In this document: positions 7,143-13,991 of the stretch, piece after piece
Numbering within the stretch: the first letter of the stretch is position 1
Layout: every line of letters begins with the position of its first letter
Assembly: GCA_022794295.1 (NCBI GenBank)
Contig: JAAWEO010000003.1
Location: 1-34,276, forward strand
DNA: 34,276 nucleotides
Origin: Angelakisella sp.
GTDB lineage: Bacteria; Bacillota; Clostridia; Oscillospirales; Ruminococcaceae
Direction of reading: 5' to 3'
The notes under the pieces: generated by a model
Told to the model about the DNA's origin: nothing
The model's input: the letters and a program-made list of their open reading frames with translations, nothing else
Databases searched by the model: none
Position numbers and translations under genes: made by a program

Positions 7143-8087
7143 TTACCCCTCGTCGGCGGGGCCGTAGCCCCCCAGGCCGAACACCGGGGGCACCGTGTTG
7201 AGGGTCATGGGGGGAAGGGGGCCGTTTTTGGCCTCCCAGGCGGCCAGCTCCTCCGCGGCCTCCCCCTTCAGGAGGGAAAGGTTGGGGAAGGTCTCCGGGA
7301 ACACCGTCTCCTGGGGGGGAGGGAGATCCCGGGGGCAGACGGGGGTGAGCCAGTCCCTTTGGAGCTTCTCCTGCTGCTCCGGGGGAAGGAGGCCGGAATC
7401 CACCAGATTCTGCCCCCACCGGTGGGTGGCCAAAAGGCTATTGTCCCCCCGGAGGAAATACTTGTACCGCACCCTCCCCCGGCGGGAGATGTTGTCCTCC
7501 AGCTGGCTGTCCAGGTGGTACCAGGTCCCGTCGATCTCCACCACAGTCCAGGCATGGTCCACCAGGTTCCCCTCCACTGAGAAGGTGAGGCCGGGGACAT
7601 ACTGGGCCCGGAGACCCATCTCCCGGAGAAGCAGGGTGAGGGCGGCGGCGTAGTCCTCGCAGGTCCCAATCCCGAACCGCAGGGGGCTGAGGGCCCGCTG
7701 CTCCAGGTAGGGGATGGGCTCCTCCCCTCCCCCGTGGATCCGCCAAAGCTCCAGGCCGATGGGCTCCTCGAAGGAGGTGCTCCGGATCATGTAGTCAAAG
7801 GCGGCCTTGGCCCGGTCGTACTGGCTCATGCCCGGGGAAACAAGACCGGCGGCGGTCTCCTCCACCAGCTGGCGGAGATAGGGGTGCAGGGCCTCCTCCC
7901 GGGGCCCTGCCGGCTCCGTTGGCTTCTCCGGTTCCTCCGGTGAGGGCGGCGGGTCCTCCGGAGCCGGGGCCGAAAGCCCTTCCCCCGGGAGCTCCCCCGG
8001 GGCCTGCCCCTCCCCTTCCCCGGCGGCAAGGCCGCAGCCTGCCAGCAGCAATGCCAGCACCAGGGCGGCTGCCTGTTTCTGTTTCAT
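7143..8087 (-). CDS. Transglutaminase-like lipoprotein
   Basis: A 314-residue lipoprotein with lipobox LAGC (Cys18) and a Pro/Glu-rich linker to about residue 65. The core carries the transglutaminase/protease triad: Cys143 in GIGTCEDYAAAL, His178 in NLVDHAWTVV and Asp193 in WYHLDSQL. Such domains in secreted clostridial proteins are thought to cleave or crosslink peptides at the cell surface; the substrate cannot be read from sequence. ATG at 8087 is chosen over GTG at 8096 because AAGGGAG then has a 10-nt spacing. A promoter lies just upstream and the serine hydrolase follows, so the two probably form an operon for exported enzymes. Confidence 0.85.
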   Translation of the reverse strand: MKQKQAAALVLALLLAGCGLAAGEGEGQAPGELPGEGLSAPAPEDPPPSPEEPEKPTEPAGPREEALHPYLRQLVEETAAGLVSPGMSQYDRAKAAFDYMIRSTSFEEPIGLELWRIHGGGEEPIPYLEQRALSPLRFGIGTCEDYAAALTLLLREMGLRAQYVPGLTFSVEGNLVDHAWTVVEIDGTWYHLDSQLEDNISRRGRVRYKYFLRGDNSLLATHRWGQNLVDSGLLPPEQQEKLQRDWLTPVCPRDLPPPQETVFPETFPNLSLLKGEAAEELAAWEAKNGPLPPMTLNTVPPVFGLGGYGPADEG

Positions 8088-8116
8088 CTGCTTCACTCTC
8101 CCTTCCCATCCGCTAT

Positions 8117-8145
8117 TTTATATGCTGGAGTGGGCTCCATGGCAA
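8117..8145 (-). promoter_or_regulatory. Promoter of the transglutaminase-like / serine hydrolase operon
   Basis: Minus strand: TTGCCA (8145-8140), 17-nt spacer, TATAAA (8122-8117), about 30 nt before the start codon. Confidence 0.65.
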
Positions 8146-8190
8146 GAAGGAGCCTGTAAAAATTTTGTGAATTTCTTTCACCGGGGACAG

Positions 8191-8222
8191 AAAAGCCCTC
8201 CGGAGGGAACCCCCTTCCGGAG
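8191..8222 (-). terminator. Terminator of the PPOX-TerD gene
   Basis: Minus strand: CTCCGGA, an 11-nt loop, TCCGGAG, then GGCTTTTC. The T run is short, so it may be a modest terminator. It starts 15 nt after the stop at 8237. Confidence 0.65.
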
Positions 8223-8236
8223 AGCAGGATGCAGCA

Positions 8237-9424
8237 TCATTCCAGCCACCGCTCCAGGCCAAAGACGGAGAACAGGGCGGTGGCCTGCCAGGCCTCCCAG
8301 GCCGCGTCACAGGGGGCGGTGAGGCGCCAGCCCCCGCCGGGAAGGCGGCGAAGCCTTGCGGCCAGGGCGCTTCCCTGCCCCTGCCAGGCTCCGGCCAGGG
8401 CGCCCCGGGCCAGGGGGGTCCCGGCTGCGTCCTCCACCGTCAGCTCCACGGCGGCCAGCTGCCCCAGGTGGTGGCCCCGGCTGTCCCCCTCGTACACCGA
8501 AAGGAGAAGGGCCACCTCCCCCCAGGGCTCCCCAAGGGCGGGCAGGTCCACCTGGCAGCGTTCCTCCCCCGGCCTCCCCAAGCGGTCGTCCCCCAGGTGG
8601 GTGACAGCGCCGCTCCGGTCGGTCTTCTGGTTGTAAAAGGCCAGGTCATACCGGCGCCGCAGCCTGCCCTCCCCGTCCAGGACCAGGGCAAGGACATCGC
8701 AGTCCAGCTCCGGCGGTCCCTGCCAGCGGAAGGTGAGGGTGAGCGGGGCATCGGGCAGAAGGACCTCCCCCAGGGGCTCCAACGGAGCCAGGGGGACGGG
8801 GGGCTCCCGGTTTCCCGGCCCTTCCCCGACCTTCCGGTTAAAAAACCAGCTGTAATCAAAGGGCCCCTGGGGGCCGGTCCTGATCTGCTCCGGGGTGGGA
8901 AAGGGGACCTGGGCGGCGTCTGTAAAGGGGATCTCCGCCTTGGCGGTGACCCGGTCCCAGGGGCACTCCACCAGGTACAGGTCCAGAAAGGCGTAGTGGG
9001 GGACGCTGAACTGGGTGGGCCTTCTGCCGTTGTGCCGCAGAATGGCCTGGATCCCCCTGCCGTGGCAGCTGTCCCGCCCCTGGCGGGAGACCCGGCGGAT
9101 GATGCCGTTTGCCATAACAGAGCGGTAGTCGTGGATCTCCCCCAGATAGGGGTCGTTGGGGCGGTTCTGGAAGGCGCTGAAGGTGAGGGACACCCAGGGC
9201 TCCCCCTGCCAGAGCTCCGCCTTGCGGCCCTCCCGGGCGCAGTGGAGAAAGACCCGGAGAGCGTCCTCTGTCACCTCGTAGCCATAGGAGAGGGGGACCA
9301 CATAGGGACACTCCCCGTCGTTGCAGCCCACGTGGACAATGGGGATCATATCCAGCATGGCGGCGATCAGGGCCCTGTCGTGGATCTGGTGCTCGAACTT
9401 GCGCATAGGGATGCTGCCGATCAT
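8237..9424 (-). CDS. Fusion of PPOX (FMN-binding) domain and TerD domain
   Basis: A 395-residue cytoplasmic protein with two unrelated domains. Residues 1 to about 160 match the pyridoxamine-5'-phosphate-oxidase-like NimA-type flavin fold: IHDRALIAAMLDMIPIVHV, then PYVVPLSYGYEV and FLHCAREGRKAELW. From about residue 220 to 370 a TerD (tellurium-resistance/stress) domain follows, with LTLTFRW, the acidic DCDVLALVLDGEG motif, DLAFYN, SGAVTHLGDDRLG in place of the usual HSGDN-TG calcium motif, and a final SVYEGD strand. The ATG overlaps the mnmA stop (ATGA) and has GAGGAGG upstream, so translation is coupled to mnmA. Both domain assignments are firm from motifs; the joint function is unknown. 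No other ter genes are nearby. Confidence 0.85.
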   Translation of the reverse strand: MIGSIPMRKFEHQIHDRALIAAMLDMIPIVHVGCNDGECPYVVPLSYGYEVTEDALRVFLHCAREGRKAELWQGEPWVSLTFSAFQNRPNDPYLGEIHDYRSVMANGIIRRVSRQGRDSCHGRGIQAILRHNGRRPTQFSVPHYAFLDLYLVECPWDRVTAKAEIPFTDAAQVPFPTPEQIRTGPQGPFDYSWFFNRKVGEGPGNREPPVPLAPLEPLGEVLLPDAPLTLTFRWQGPPELDCDVLALVLDGEGRLRRRYDLAFYNQKTDRSGAVTHLGDDRLGRPGEERCQVDLPALGEPWGEVALLLSVYEGDSRGHHLGQLAAVELTVEDAAGTPLARGALAGAWQGQGSALAARLRRLPGGGWRLTAPCDAAWEAWQATALFSVFGLERWLE

Positions 9425-10512
9425 TCCGCTTCCTCCTCTGTTCCGGTGATGACGCCGCCGCAGGCCACCAGATCCCCAATGTACAGGACCAGGGTCTGGC
9501 CGGGGGTGACTGCCCGCTGGGGCTCCCGGAACCACAGGCGGAGCTTCCCGTCGGAGGTGAAAAGGGCCTCCCCGGGGGCCATGGCCTGGGAGTGGCGGAT
9601 CCGGGCCATGACCGGGGTGAGCTTCTCAAATTCCTCCTGGGGGAAGGAGACGAAGTTCACCGCCTCTGCAATGACCTTGCGGCTGTAAAGGCGGGATTCC
9701 CCGGCGGACAGGGTGACGGTGTTTTCCTTTGGGTCGATAGCCAGGACGAACATGGGCCGGCCCAGGGCGATGCCCAGGCCCTTCCGCTGGCCGATGGTGT
9801 AGCAACCGATGCCCCGGTGCTCCCCCAGGGGGTTCCCCGCCTCGTCCACAAACTGCCCCCGGGGCTGGGGGCAGCCGGTATGGCGCTCCAGAAAGGCGGT
9901 GTAGTCCCCGTCGGGGATAAAGCAGACATCCTGACTGTCCTTCTTTTTCGCCACCGGCAGGCCGCTTTGGGCGGCGAAGGCCCGGATCTCCTCCTTGGTG
10001 TAGTCCCCGCAGGGGAGAAGCAGGCGGGAGAGCTGGTCCCGGGTCACCGAGCTGAGAAAATAGCTCTGGTCCTTTTTGGGGTCCTTCCCCTGGGCCAGGA
10101 GGTGCCGCCCTGTTTTCAGCTCCCGGAGGGCCCGGGCGTAGTGGCCGGTGGCGATGTACTCCGCCCCCAGCTCCTCCGCGGCCCGGCAGAGGGCGGCGAA
10201 CTTCATCCGGCGGTTGCAGAGGATGCAGGGGTTTGGGGTGCGCCCCCGGAGGTATTCCGCCGCAAAGGGCTCCACTACCTCCCGGGCAAACCTCTCCCGG
10301 CAGTCGAGCACGTAGTGGGGGATGCCCAGAACACGGCAGACCTCCCGGGCGTCTTGGATGCCATCGGGGCCGCAGGACCGGGGGACGCTTTCTGCTTCCT
10401 CCCACAGCCGCAGGGTGACACCCACTGCCTCGTACCCCTCCCGCTGGAGGAGCCAGGCGGCAGCGGAGCTGTCCACCCCGCCGCTCATTCCTACCAGGAC
10501 CTTTTTCTTCAT
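9421..10512 (-). CDS. mnmA: tRNA-specific 2-thiouridylase
   Basis: Thiolates U34 of Lys, Glu and Gln tRNAs using ATP and a persulfide sulfur relay. The 363-residue product has the PP-loop SGGVDSS (residues 10-16), catalytic Cys99 in NPCILCN and partner Cys197 in SQDVCFIP, plus the family motifs ATGHYAR and GIGCYTIGQRKGLG. The ATG at 10512 has GGAAGGA 9 nt upstream, lying inside the end of the small gene before it. Its stop overlaps the start of the PPOX-TerD gene. It sits in a tight minus-strand set with threonine aldolase and a 46-residue membrane protein. Confidence 0.97.
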   Translation of the reverse strand: MKKKVLVGMSGGVDSSAAAWLLQREGYEAVGVTLRLWEEAESVPRSCGPDGIQDAREVCRVLGIPHYVLDCRERFAREVVEPFAAEYLRGRTPNPCILCNRRMKFAALCRAAEELGAEYIATGHYARALRELKTGRHLLAQGKDPKKDQSYFLSSVTRDQLSRLLLPCGDYTKEEIRAFAAQSGLPVAKKKDSQDVCFIPDGDYTAFLERHTGCPQPRGQFVDEAGNPLGEHRGIGCYTIGQRKGLGIALGRPMFVLAIDPKENTVTLSAGESRLYSRKVIAEAVNFVSFPQEEFEKLTPVMARIRHSQAMAPGEALFTSDGKLRLWFREPQRAVTPGQTLVLYIGDLVACGGVITGTEEEAE

Positions 10513-10517
10513 GACTT

Positions 10518-10658
10518 TTATTCCTTCCATAGAAGGCCGGCGGCGGCAAGGCAGAGCCCTGCCCCGCCGCCGATCCAGCCAAAAAAGCTGCTGCTGCCGG
10601 CGGCGATCCCTGCCAGGATCACCGCCATGCCAAAGAGCTCCAGACGGATCCCCTTCAC
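10518..10658 (-). CDS. 46-residue two-helix membrane protein
   Basis: A small gene between threonine aldolase and mnmA. A GTG start at 10658 overlaps the aldolase stop (GTGA), with GGAGG 10 nt upstream. The product begins MKGIRLELFGMAVILAG and continues as two hydrophobic stretches separated by SSSFFGWIGGG, ending LLWKE. The stop lies 5 nt before the mnmA start, and the mnmA ribosome site is within its last codons. Overlap at one end and shared ribosome site at the other argue that it is translated. Two short membrane helices are likely; function unknown. Confidence 0.65.
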   Translation of the reverse strand: MKGIRLELFGMAVILAGIAAGSSSFFGWIGGGAGLCLAAAGLLWKE

Positions 10659-11683
10659 TTCAGGAGCTCCTCCAGGCAGTCCGCCACATAGGCCAGGTCC
10701 TCCCGGGTGACGTCATGGTTGGTGACAAAGCGCAGCTCCCCGGCGGAGATGCCGTTGATCTTAATGCCCTTTTCCAGCAGCTTGGCGGGAAGGGCCTCGA
10801 TGACCTCCATGGGGTGGTCCAGGGTGAAGAACACCATGTTGATCTGGATGCCATCCTCCTTGACATGGAGGCCGGGGATCTTAGCCAGGCGCTGGCGGAG
10901 CCAGGCGGCATTCTCGTGGTCGGCCACCAGCTGGGCGGGCATCTCGGTAAGGGCCAGGATACCGGCGGCGGCCAGGATGCCGCACTGGCGCATCCCGCCC
11001 CCCAGGATCTTCCGGTTCTTCCGGGCCCGGGCGATGAACTCCCTGCTGCCTGCCAGAATGGAGCCCACCGGGGCGCAGAGGCCCTTGGAGAGGCAGAACA
11101 TCACCGAATCGGTGTACCTTGTGACCTGGGCGGCGGGGACCCCCAGGGCGGCGGCGGCGTTAAAGAGCCGGGCGCCATCCATATGGACGTTCAGGCCGCG
11201 GGCCTTGGCGGTGCTGTAGACCTTTTCCATCACGTCCAGGGGGACCACCTTGCCGGTAGCCAGGGCGTTTTCGATGCAAAGGAGGGTGGTGGGAGGACAG
11301 TGGATATCCTCCTCCCGGATGGCCTTTTCCAGCAGGCCGGGATAGATGACGTCGTCCTGGCTGTCCACCACGTTGAGAATGACCCCGGAGAGGACCGCGG
11401 CGGCCCCCACCTCGTGGACAAAGATATGGGAGTTGCGTCCGCAGATGACATCGTCCCCCCGCTTTGTGTGGGTCATAATAGCCAGCTGGTTGCCCATGGT
11501 GCCGGAGGGCACAAAGAGGGCGGCCTCCTTGCCGGCCATTTCCGCCGCCAGGGCCTCCAGGCGGTTGACAGTGGGGTCGTCGCCGTAAACATCATCCCCC
11601 ACGGGGGCCTCGGCCATAGCCCGGCGCATTTCAGGGGTGGGCTGGGTGACGGTGTCGCTGCGAATGTCGATGATCTTGTTCAT
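10655..11683 (-). CDS. ltaE: Low-specificity L-threonine aldolase
   Basis: PLP enzyme that splits L-threonine or allo-threonine to glycine and acetaldehyde. The 342-residue product starts IDIRSDTVTQPTPEMRRAM, the family signature. It has GDDVYGDDPTVN, the cofactor Asp169 in HMDGARLFNAA and Lys200 in FCLSKGLCAPVGS as the Schiff-base lysine. AGGAGG lies 10 nt before the ATG. The leader contains a hairpin. It is the first gene of a coupled set with the small membrane protein, mnmA and PPOX-TerD. The role of this enzyme beside tRNA thiolation is not obvious. Confidence 0.94.
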   Translation of the reverse strand: MNKIIDIRSDTVTQPTPEMRRAMAEAPVGDDVYGDDPTVNRLEALAAEMAGKEAALFVPSGTMGNQLAIMTHTKRGDDVICGRNSHIFVHEVGAAAVLSGVILNVVDSQDDVIYPGLLEKAIREEDIHCPPTTLLCIENALATGKVVPLDVMEKVYSTAKARGLNVHMDGARLFNAAAALGVPAAQVTRYTDSVMFCLSKGLCAPVGSILAGSREFIARARKNRKILGGGMRQCGILAAAGILALTEMPAQLVADHENAAWLRQRLAKIPGLHVKEDGIQINMVFFTLDHPMEVIEALPAKLLEKGIKINGISAGELRFVTNHDVTREDLAYVADCLEELLK

Positions 11684-11711
11684 AGTAGGGATACCTCCTG
11701 TTTTTTATGGG

Positions 11712-11733
11712 CAGCTGCCGGTATTGGCAGCTG
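11712..11733. repeat. Perfect hairpin between the zinc-ribbon gene and ltaE
   Basis: CAGCTGCC, 6-nt loop, GGCAGCTG. On the minus strand it is followed by A residues rather than T, so it is not a classic terminator; it would sit in the ltaE leader if the genes are cotranscribed. Confidence 0.7.
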
Positions 11734-11743
11734 TTTGGCATGT

Positions 11744-12370
11744 TCATCGGGACCTGCTGTCCCATTGCCGCTGCATCCTGGAAAGCAGCTTCACTATCCC
11801 GGCCCGGTTTTTTGCTGACTTCATATAGGCCGGGAGCCGGTCGGACTGGGTGCGCATCCCGCTCCCCTCCAGGTGTCCGGCAGGGGCGGCGCGAAGGTCC
11901 GCCGACAGGTAATCGATAAGGTATTGCAGGTGCTCCCGGTTAAGGGCCCACACCAGCTTCCCCCGGAATTCCCCCCGGAAGTAGAGGGGATAGCCGAAAT
12001 ACGGGTCCCTCCCCTGGCGGACCTCCCCCAGGACCAGGGGCGGGGGCTCCTTGGGGGCGGAGACCTCCCCCAGGACGAAGCCGCCGCACCAGGGGCATTT
12101 CACCCGCACCCTTGGGCCGCGGACCTTCTTTGCCGGCACATAGACCCGGAAGTACCTGCCGCTGGCGGCACACTGCCCGGTCACCGCCAGGGTGTGGTCT
12201 CCATCCGCCGGGGCCTGGCTCTTAAAATGGCAGGAGCCGCAGCAGAACACCGCCCGGTGCTGCTCCCTTTCCAGGCAGACGGTGCCTGCTCCGCCGCACC
12301 GGGGGCAGACCACGGTGACCCCGGTAAAGGGCGGAAAGGCATGGTAGGGCAGGTCACAGTATCGCTTCAT
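11744..12370 (-). CDS. Zinc-ribbon protein of unknown function
   Basis: A 208-residue soluble protein with two Cys pairs forming a ribbon at residues 22/25 and 44/47 (VCPRCGG, FCCGSC) and another pair at 92/95 (KCPWCGG). Cys67 in TGQCAASGRYFRV may complete a site. The C-terminal half is basic and helical (LNREHLQYLIDYLSADLRAA, then KSAKNRAGIVKLLSRMQRQW). The organisation suggests a metal-stabilised nucleic-acid or protein-binding factor, but no enzyme motif is visible. The start is uncertain: ATG at 12370 is used, with GTG at 12379 as an alternative; neither has a strong ribosome site. It follows the cat-like gene by 33 nt. Confidence 0.7.
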   Translation of the reverse strand: MKRYCDLPYHAFPPFTGVTVVCPRCGGAGTVCLEREQHRAVFCCGSCHFKSQAPADGDHTLAVTGQCAASGRYFRVYVPAKKVRGPRVRVKCPWCGGFVLGEVSAPKEPPPLVLGEVRQGRDPYFGYPLYFRGEFRGKLVWALNREHLQYLIDYLSADLRAAPAGHLEGSGMRTQSDRLPAYMKSAKNRAGIVKLLSRMQRQWDSRSR

Positions 12371-12403
12371 ATCCGCCACCCCGTTTTTTCAGATTTGCCG
12401 TGT

Positions 12404-13039
12404 TCATCCGGCGCCAGCTTCATTAAAGGATGATATTTTTTCTTGCAGCAGCTCCGCAAACCTTCCCACATGGTACCCATCGCAAACCGCGTGGTGCACC
12501 TGGATCGCAAGGGGCAGCGTCCTTACGCCGCCGGTATCGGAGAACCTTCCCATGGTAAATATGGGGAGAAGATAGTTCCCCTGGCTGGCGATATTGATAT
12601 CAAAGGCGGTGAAAGAGAGCCATGGCACCATTGAAACATCGAAGCTATTGGGGGGCCTATTGGGCTTCGGCGCGAATTTCAGGGAGGAAGAATATTCCGC
12701 GGCATCCGCTTCGTAGGCCCTCCGGAATTCACCGTAATCGGAACCGGCCTCTGTCCATATCCCGGAAAAGGTCTTGCTCTCCCGGTTGAAAACGGTGTAG
12801 GCCGGGTGCATCCGGTCATAAATGCCAAGGCCCTCCGCCGTGAGAGCGGTGCGGAACTCCGGCATCTGATTGACGGTCCGGGTCAGCAGCCAAAGCATTG
12901 CGGGATAGAGCCGCTCCCCCTTCAGCCTTGTGATATCCAGGGAAACGGTGGCCGAGTAGGTGCACCGGACCTCGTTGATAAAGTGCAGGTAAAGCTCCTT
13001 GCGTTCCCAGGTCTCCAGATCGATCCGGGTAAATGTCAT
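12404..13039 (-). CDS. Type A chloramphenicol acetyltransferase family protein
   Basis: A 211-residue protein, the normal length of the trimeric CatA family, which acetylates the 3-hydroxyl of chloramphenicol with acetyl-CoA. Family landmarks are all in place: WERKELYLHFINEVRCTYS near the N-terminus, MHPAYTVFNRESKTFSGIW, PPNSFDVSMVPWLSFTAF with the oxyanion-type Ser142, LLPIFTMGRF and the catalytic QVHHAVCDGYH with His183 and Asp187. Whether it gives resistance is not shown; chromosomal relatives may have other acceptors. Base composition is visibly more AT-rich than the neighbours, hinting at transfer. AAAGGAG lies 10 nt upstream, inside a possible leader ORF that overlaps its start codon. 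Confidence 0.9.
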   Translation of the reverse strand: MTFTRIDLETWERKELYLHFINEVRCTYSATVSLDITRLKGERLYPAMLWLLTRTVNQMPEFRTALTAEGLGIYDRMHPAYTVFNRESKTFSGIWTEAGSDYGEFRRAYEADAAEYSSSLKFAPKPNRPPNSFDVSMVPWLSFTAFDINIASQGNYLLPIFTMGRFSDTGGVRTLPLAIQVHHAVCDGYHVGRFAELLQEKISSFNEAGAG

Positions 13040-13068
13040 AGCTTCTCCGCTCCTTTTGCAGTCTCCAT
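13036..13068 (-). CDS. Possible leader peptide of the cat-like gene
   Basis: ATG at 13068, preceded by AGGAGG with a short 4-nt spacing, opens a 10-residue frame METAKGAEKL whose TGA overlaps the ATG of the cat-like gene. The ribosome site of the cat-like gene lies within it. GTCATA next to the leader start can pair with TATGAC at the cat start, placing that ribosome site in the loop. Known cat genes use short leader peptides for drug-induced translation attenuation; here this is inference. An in-frame ATG pair 21-24 nt upstream would give a longer leader. Confidence 0.4.
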   Translation of the reverse strand: METAKGAEKL

Positions 13069-13114
13069 ATGACCTCCTGTTTTCATCATCTTAATCTCTG
13101 CCGGTAAAGTCCTT

Positions 13115-13136
13115 GGGCGTGTCCCAAAAGTCTTGG
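13115..13136 (+). repeat. Isolated copy of one end of the MITE-like element
   Basis: Twenty-two bases match the right terminus of the element at 1006-1101 (as its reverse complement) with a single A/G difference. No second terminus is recognisable nearby, so it is a remnant or solo end. It lies between the divergent cat-like and LUD genes, 17 nt upstream of the LUD -35 box. Confidence 0.55.
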
Positions 13137-13152
13137 CCCCGCCTGGTCCGAT

Positions 13153-13181
13153 TTGAAAACCCCTTCCGTTTGTGATATACT
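13153..13181 (+). promoter_or_regulatory. Promoter of the LUD-domain gene
   Basis: TTGAAA (13153-13158), 17-nt spacer, TATACT (13176-13181), about 30 nt before the start codon. Strong sigma-A match. Confidence 0.75.
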
Positions 13182-13211
13182 GGAGCAAAACACCGAAGGG
13201 AGCGTTGTGAC

Positions 13212-13850
13212 ATGGATAAAAATGTAAGAACCGCCCGGATGGCCACATTGGAGCGGGTGGCAAAGGCCCTGGGGGAAAACCGCATGGAGGCCCGGGTGGT
13301 GGAAAGCCGGGAGGAGCTCCTGGAGATCCTCCGGGGGATGCTGGGCAAGGGGGATTCCATTGCCAGCGGAGGCTCGGTGACCCTGGAGGAAACCGGGGTC
13401 AAGGACCTTCTCTCCTGCGGGGACTACGACTTCTACGCCCGGGGACGGGTGGATGAAGCGGGGGAGCCGGTGGACGTTTTCCGGGCCGCCTTCTCCTGTG
13501 ACTGGTACTTCTCCAGCTCCAACGCCATCACCGAGGACGGGCAGCTGTACAACGTGGACGGCAACGCCAACCGGGTGGCGGCCCTTTGCTTTGGGCCGAG
13601 GAAGGTCATTATCATCGCCGGGTACAACAAGGTGGTCAGAAACCTCCACGCCGCGGCAGAGCGGGTGAAGGCCATCGCCGCCCCCATTAACTGCATCCGC
13701 CTGGAGCGGAAAACCCCCTGCGCCATCACCGGCCGCTGCGGGGACTGCAAGAGCCCCGACCACATCTGCTGCGACCGGGTGATCCACGGCTACCAGCGGG
13801 ACCCGGAGCGGATCAAGGTGTTCCTGCTGCCGGAGGACCTGGGCTACTGA
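13212..13850 (+). CDS. LUD-domain (LutC/YkgG-like) protein
   Basis: A 212-residue protein of the LUD superfamily, which includes LutC, a subunit of the L-lactate oxidation complex. The nucleotide/phosphate-type loop SIASGGSVTLEETG, the internal SSNAITEDGQLYNVDGNANRV segment and IIIAGYNKVV are typical of the stand-alone members. The C-terminus carries a Cys-rich motif, CAITGRCGDCKSPDHICC. No lutA or lutB is adjacent, so a lactate role is not supported by context. It is a single-gene unit with its own promoter and terminator; AAGGGAG lies 9 nt before the ATG. True substrate unknown. Confidence 0.85.
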   Translation: MDKNVRTARMATLERVAKALGENRMEARVVESREELLEILRGMLGKGDSIASGGSVTLEETGVKDLLSCGDYDFYARGRVDEAGEPVDVFRAAFSCDWYFSSSNAITEDGQLYNVDGNANRVAALCFGPRKVIIIAGYNKVVRNLHAAAERVKAIAAPINCIRLERKTPCAITGRCGDCKSPDHICCDRVIHGYQRDPERIKVFLLPEDLGY

Positions 13851-13862
13851 TCAAGGCCGGAA

Positions 13863-13909
13863 AACCCGCTGTCCCCCTCCCCTTGGGGAGGGGGATTTTT
13901 TTGCGGGTA
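13863..13909 (+). terminator. Terminator of the LUD-domain gene
   Basis: CCCCCTCCCC (13873-13882) pairs with GGGGAGGGGG (13885-13894), followed by seven T residues. An outer ACCCGC/GCGGGT pairing extends around it. Confidence 0.85.
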
Positions 13910-13910
13910 T

Positions 13911-13984
13911 GGGGATGGCGGGGGGCGGACCCGCATCCGACCGGGAGGTCTCTCCCGGCCGCGCTGCCATTTCGCCGCATCCCC
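13911..13984. repeat. Nested dyad in a convergent intergenic region
   Basis: GGGGATGGCGG (13911-13921) can pair with CCGCATCCCC (13975-13984), enclosing a perfect CCGGGAG-GTCT-CTCCCGG hairpin at 13941-13958. It lies between two genes that converge here. There is no T run on the minus side, so its role as terminator of the 13992 gene is uncertain. Confidence 0.5.
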
Positions 13985-13991
13985 GCGAGCT

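Noticed and set aside
8237..9424. Tellurite-resistance (ter) operon
   Set aside because: Only a TerD domain within a fusion is present; no terA, terB, terC or terE-like gene is in the window, so a resistance operon is not supported.
4284..9688. Long plus-strand open frames (4284-5591, 5978-7201, 8468-9688)
   Set aside because: All are antisense to lipoprotein, hydrolase and PPOX-TerD genes with clear signal peptides or catalytic motifs, and none has family motifs or ribosome sites.
13086..13787. 233-codon minus-strand frame over the LUD-domain gene
   Set aside because: It opposes a gene with a promoter, ribosome site, family motifs and terminator.
13212..13850. Lactate utilisation operon (lutABC)
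   Set aside because: The LUD gene stands alone between its own promoter and terminator, and no LutA or LutB-like iron-sulfur proteins are nearby.
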